Source: Enterobacteriaceae bacterium RIT714 (lineage in GTDB: Bacteria > Pseudomonadota > Gammaproteobacteria > Enterobacterales > Enterobacteriaceae). From it: a DNA stretch of 64,000 bases. The DNA is taken from contig WJYB01000001.1 in the NCBI GenBank assembly GCA_009668015.1, positions 372,001 through 436,000 of the forward strand. Direction: 5' to 3'. A model generated the notes under the pieces. The model saw only the letters and a program-made list of their open reading frames with translations, was not told the DNA's origin and did no database searches. Of the stretch, positions 61,861-64,000 are shown in pieces. How positions within the stretch are numbered: position 1 is the first letter of the stretch; each line of letters begins with the position of its first letter. A program made the position numbers and the translations under genes.

Positions 61861-62689
61861 GCAGGCAGGCGCGAAATGCGGCGAGTCCGGCCGCCTTGGC
61901 CCGCGACTCACGCATGACCAGCCGGTAGCTGGCCCCGGTTTTGACGCTGGTGTCAAAAGGCCGGGCCAGACGTCCGGCATCGATATCTTCGGCTACCAGA
62001 GTTTCATCTGCTATCGCCACCCCAAGGCCCTGCATTGCGGCGGTAATCGCCAAATCCATCGTATCGAAATGCTGATTTTTGTGCATGATCGGCGCGGGAT
62101 TTGCCTGTCTGGAGAGCCACAGTGACCAGTCGGTTTTGTCCCGGGTAGGATGCAGAAACGTCAGCGATTCCAGCGCGGTATTCATACGCAACGGACTCAG
62201 CACCGGCGTGAGCGCCTCTTCAAACAGCAGATCGCCAGCGCTTAAATGCGTGCCGAACACGATGGCGGCGTCGTAGGATTCTGTTTTGAAATTGACGGTG
62301 TGATCGGTGGTGGTGGTCAGCGAGATTTGCAGCTCTGGCTGTTCGCGCTCGACCTGAAGGAGTCTCGGGACCAGCCAGCGCATGGCGCAGGTGGGAACTT
62401 TCAGACGTACTACGGTCTGCTGTGCGCGCGCCTGCTCTGCCACCGTAATCAGATTCTCGAAAGCGGATTGTAGATCAGGAAGCAGGGCGCTTCCCTGAGA
62501 GGAGAGCCGCAGCCCGCGGGCGTGACGTTCAAAAAGCGAAAAACCGAGCCAGGATTCCAGCGTGGCAATTTTACGACTTACCGCTCCCTGGGTGAGGCAA
62601 AGCTCTTTCGCGGCGTGCGTCAAATTAAGGTGACGGGCAGTCACCAGAAACGCGTCAACAGCATTGTGTGGAAACGTACGGCGCGACAT
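61823..62689 (-). CDS. LysR-family transcriptional regulator
   Basis: A 288-residue LysR protein. The N-terminus MSRRTFPHNAVDAFLVTARH and helix-turn-helix AAKELCLTQGAVSRKIATLE (about 22-41) are clear; the effector domain has VPTCAMRWLVPRLLQVEREQ and DAAIVFGTHLS. The pattern is near the GcvA/AmpR branch. It is convergent with the carboxylesterase, their coding ends overlapping by 38 bases. Its target is unknown; the esterase or ydcJ are candidates by position. Normal length and intact. Confidence 0.93.
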   Translation of the reverse strand: MSRRTFPHNAVDAFLVTARHLNLTHAAKELCLTQGAVSRKIATLESWLGFSLFERHARGLRLSSQGSALLPDLQSAFENLITVAEQARAQQTVVRLKVPTCAMRWLVPRLLQVEREQPELQISLTTTTDHTVNFKTESYDAAIVFGTHLSAGDLLFEEALTPVLSPLRMNTALESLTFLHPTRDKTDWSLWLSRQANPAPIMHKNQHFDTMDLAITAAMQGLGVAIADETLVAEDIDAGRLARPFDTSVKTGASYRLVMRESRAKAAGLAAFRACLLNPGLRDVSSPA

Positions 62690-62760
62690 AAAACATTCCA
62701 GGTATGCGTTTTTATCATGTCATCCATCACACAACACCTTGCGGAGCCTGTCAATGAGCG

Positions 62761-62786
62761 AAAAAAACCCGCCAGATGGCGGGTTT
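62761..62786 (-). terminator. Porin gene terminator
   Basis: On the minus strand, AAACCCGCCA (62786-62777) pairs with TGGCGGGTTT (62774-62765) and is followed by TTTT. It lies 15 bases past the porin stop. Strong intrinsic terminator. Confidence 0.95.
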
Positions 62787-62801
62787 GAGAGAAGTCATTT
62801 A

Positions 62802-63944
62802 TTAGAACTGGTAAACCAGACCTAATGCAACGATATCATCGGTAGCGATGCCAGCGTCTTTATAGAACTGATCGTCTTCATCCAACAGGTTGATTTTATA
62901 ATCAACGTAGGTAGACATATTTTTGTTGAAGTAATACGTTGCGCCAATATCGGCATACTTCACCAGATCTTTATCGGTAGTTACACCGTTGTAAGCTAAA
63001 TCGTAACCTTTAGACACCAGGAAAGAAACCGCCGGGCGCAGACCGAAGTCGAACTGATATTGAGCGGTGCCTTCAAAGTTCTGTGTTTTATTTGCTACGC
63101 CGCCAGTATCAGGACCATTATCGGAATAATTTCCATATACAGTCATGTTGCGAGTTTCGGAATACATCGCCGCCAGATAAATATTATTGTCGTCGTATTT
63201 CAGAGCTGTTGCCCAGGATTCCGCTTTGTCGCCGTCAGCAATGTAAGGACTGTTAGCATTCTGCTGTGCGTTGGTGCGGTCAGACGTGGTGAAAGCCGCG
63301 CCAGCGCTGAAGCCCATACCGAAGTCATAGGTAGAAGAGATACCGAAGCCGTCGCCGTTTTCGTGGCGAACATCACGGCCATTATTGGTGCCTTCGTTGC
63401 CGTTGCCTTCGCCTTCATTATTACCCTGATACTGGAGGGCAAAGTTCAGGCCATCAGCCAGACCGAAGAAGTTGGTGTTACGATAAGTGGCAACGCCGTT
63501 CGCGCGGTTGGTCATATAGACGTCGGTCTGTGCAGAGGTATCACCACCAAACTCTGGCAGCATATCGGTCCAGCCTTCCACGTCGTACAGCACGCCGTAG
63601 TTACGGCCATAATCAAATGAACCGTATTCGCCAAATTTCAGGCCCGCGAACGCCAGACGTGTCCAGGACTGGTTCTCAGAACTTTCGGTATTGTTCGCCT
63701 GAACGTTGTATTCCCACTGGCCGTAACCGGTCAGCAGCTCGTTGATCTGTGTTTCACCTTTAAAGCCCAGACGAATGTAGGTCTGGTCGCCATCGGCAGA
63801 ACTGTTGTCAGAGAAATAATGCAGGCCATCGACTTTGCCGTAAAGATCCAGTTTATTACCGTCTTTATTATAAATTTCAGCTGCGTGAGCAGCGCTTGCC
63901 GCCATAAGTGCCGGGATGACGATTGCCAAAACTTTTCTTTTCAT
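62802..63944 (-). CDS. ompN: Outer-membrane trimeric porin, OmpC/OmpN type
   Basis: A 380-residue general porin. The signal peptide is [20 protein letters not shown] (mature start [15 protein letters not shown]). Barrel strands and the L3 constriction loop are seen in [20 protein letters not shown] followed by [20 protein letters not shown]. The C-terminus is GLVYQF, with the terminal Phe needed for outer-membrane insertion. The block VDGLHYFSD and L3 sequence resemble E. coli OmpN more than OmpC, OmpF or NmpC, so I use that name with reserve. Loop 4-5 is rich in Asn/Gly/Glu ([13 protein letters not shown]). Only 56 bases of leader are visible, so regulation by OmpR cannot be judged. Confidence 0.85.
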   Translation of the reverse strand: MKRKVLAIVIPALMAASAAHAAEIYNKDGNKLDLYGKVDGLHYFSDNSSADGDQTYIRLGFKGETQINELLTGYGQWEYNVQANNTESSENQSWTRLAFAGLKFGEYGSFDYGRNYGVLYDVEGWTDMLPEFGGDTSAQTDVYMTNRANGVATYRNTNFFGLADGLNFALQYQGNNEGEGNGNEGTNNGRDVRHENGDGFGISSTYDFGMGFSAGAAFTTSDRTNAQQNANSPYIADGDKAESWATALKYDDNNIYLAAMYSETRNMTVYGNYSDNGPDTGGVANKTQNFEGTAQYQFDFGLRPAVSFLVSKGYDLAYNGVTTDKDLVKYADIGATYYFNKNMSTYVDYKINLLDEDDQFYKDAGIATDDIVALGLVYQF

Positions 63945-64000
63945 TTTTATTCCTTAAAACGCTTTTATTATGATTGGAAATGAACTTCCATCCATCTCGT

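Overview
The window looks like the chromosome of an enteric gammaproteobacterium in Enterobacteriaceae, most likely a Citrobacter. About half of it follows the Escherichia coli gene order azoR, hrpA, ydcF, aldA, gapC, cybB, trg, ydcI, ydcJ, with proteins very close to the E. coli ones. The other half is accessory DNA. The genus call also rests on a poly-A tract in tssM like the slippage site known from Citrobacter rodentium. It is an inference, not a measurement.

Bases 1-32710 are one large type VI secretion (T6SS) island joined to azoR. It has two divergent arms. The minus arm (8814 to the left edge) carries tssF, tssG, tssA, a FimH-like two-domain adhesin, a glycosyltransferase of the Skp1-GlcNAc-transferase type, a short TssL/DotU-like protein, a three-TM OmpA-domain protein and the start of an Eag/DcrB-type effector chaperone. 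The plus arm (9201-32710) carries tssH (clpV), a chaperone-usher fimbrial operon, tssB, tssC, hcp, tssJ, tssK, tssL, tssM, vgrG, a PAAR gene, tagK-like, tagJ (impE), tssE and a Rossmann-type putative glycosyltransferase. All 13 core T6SS components plus PAAR are present and appear intact. The fimbrial genes are split: pilin, chaperone, usher and minor subunit sit between clpV and tssB, while the adhesin is translationally coupled to tssA on the opposite arm.

The most unusual combination is a VgrG spike with a 160-residue mucin-like tail (20 units of TESPTPTP type) in the same island as two putative glycosyltransferases. One of these belongs to the family whose eukaryotic members modify hydroxyproline or threonine in Pro/Thr-rich proteins. 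I propose, as inference, that the island encodes a glycosylated T6SS spike. Two homopolymer tracts, G9 in the adhesin and A10 in tssM, are candidate switching or slippage sites.

Bases 32796-49000 hold azoR, hrpA, a GC-rich hairpin-rich gap, an EmrAB/TolC-like efflux operon (minus), ydcF, aldA, an esterase, an intact gapC and cybB. Next comes a NAD-dependent epimerase with an MHS-family transporter. Bases 50300-51750 are a small foreign patch: a broken phage tail-fibre-assembly gene, a DUF1493 gene with a membrane partner, and a G-rich gene-free stretch. Bases 51751-53240 are frmR-frmA with a likely FrmR operator and no frmB. The rest holds trg (ending in an NWETF pentapeptide), a membrane PQQ dehydrogenase, ydcI, ydcJ, a type-B carboxylesterase, a LysR regulator and an OmpN-like porin.
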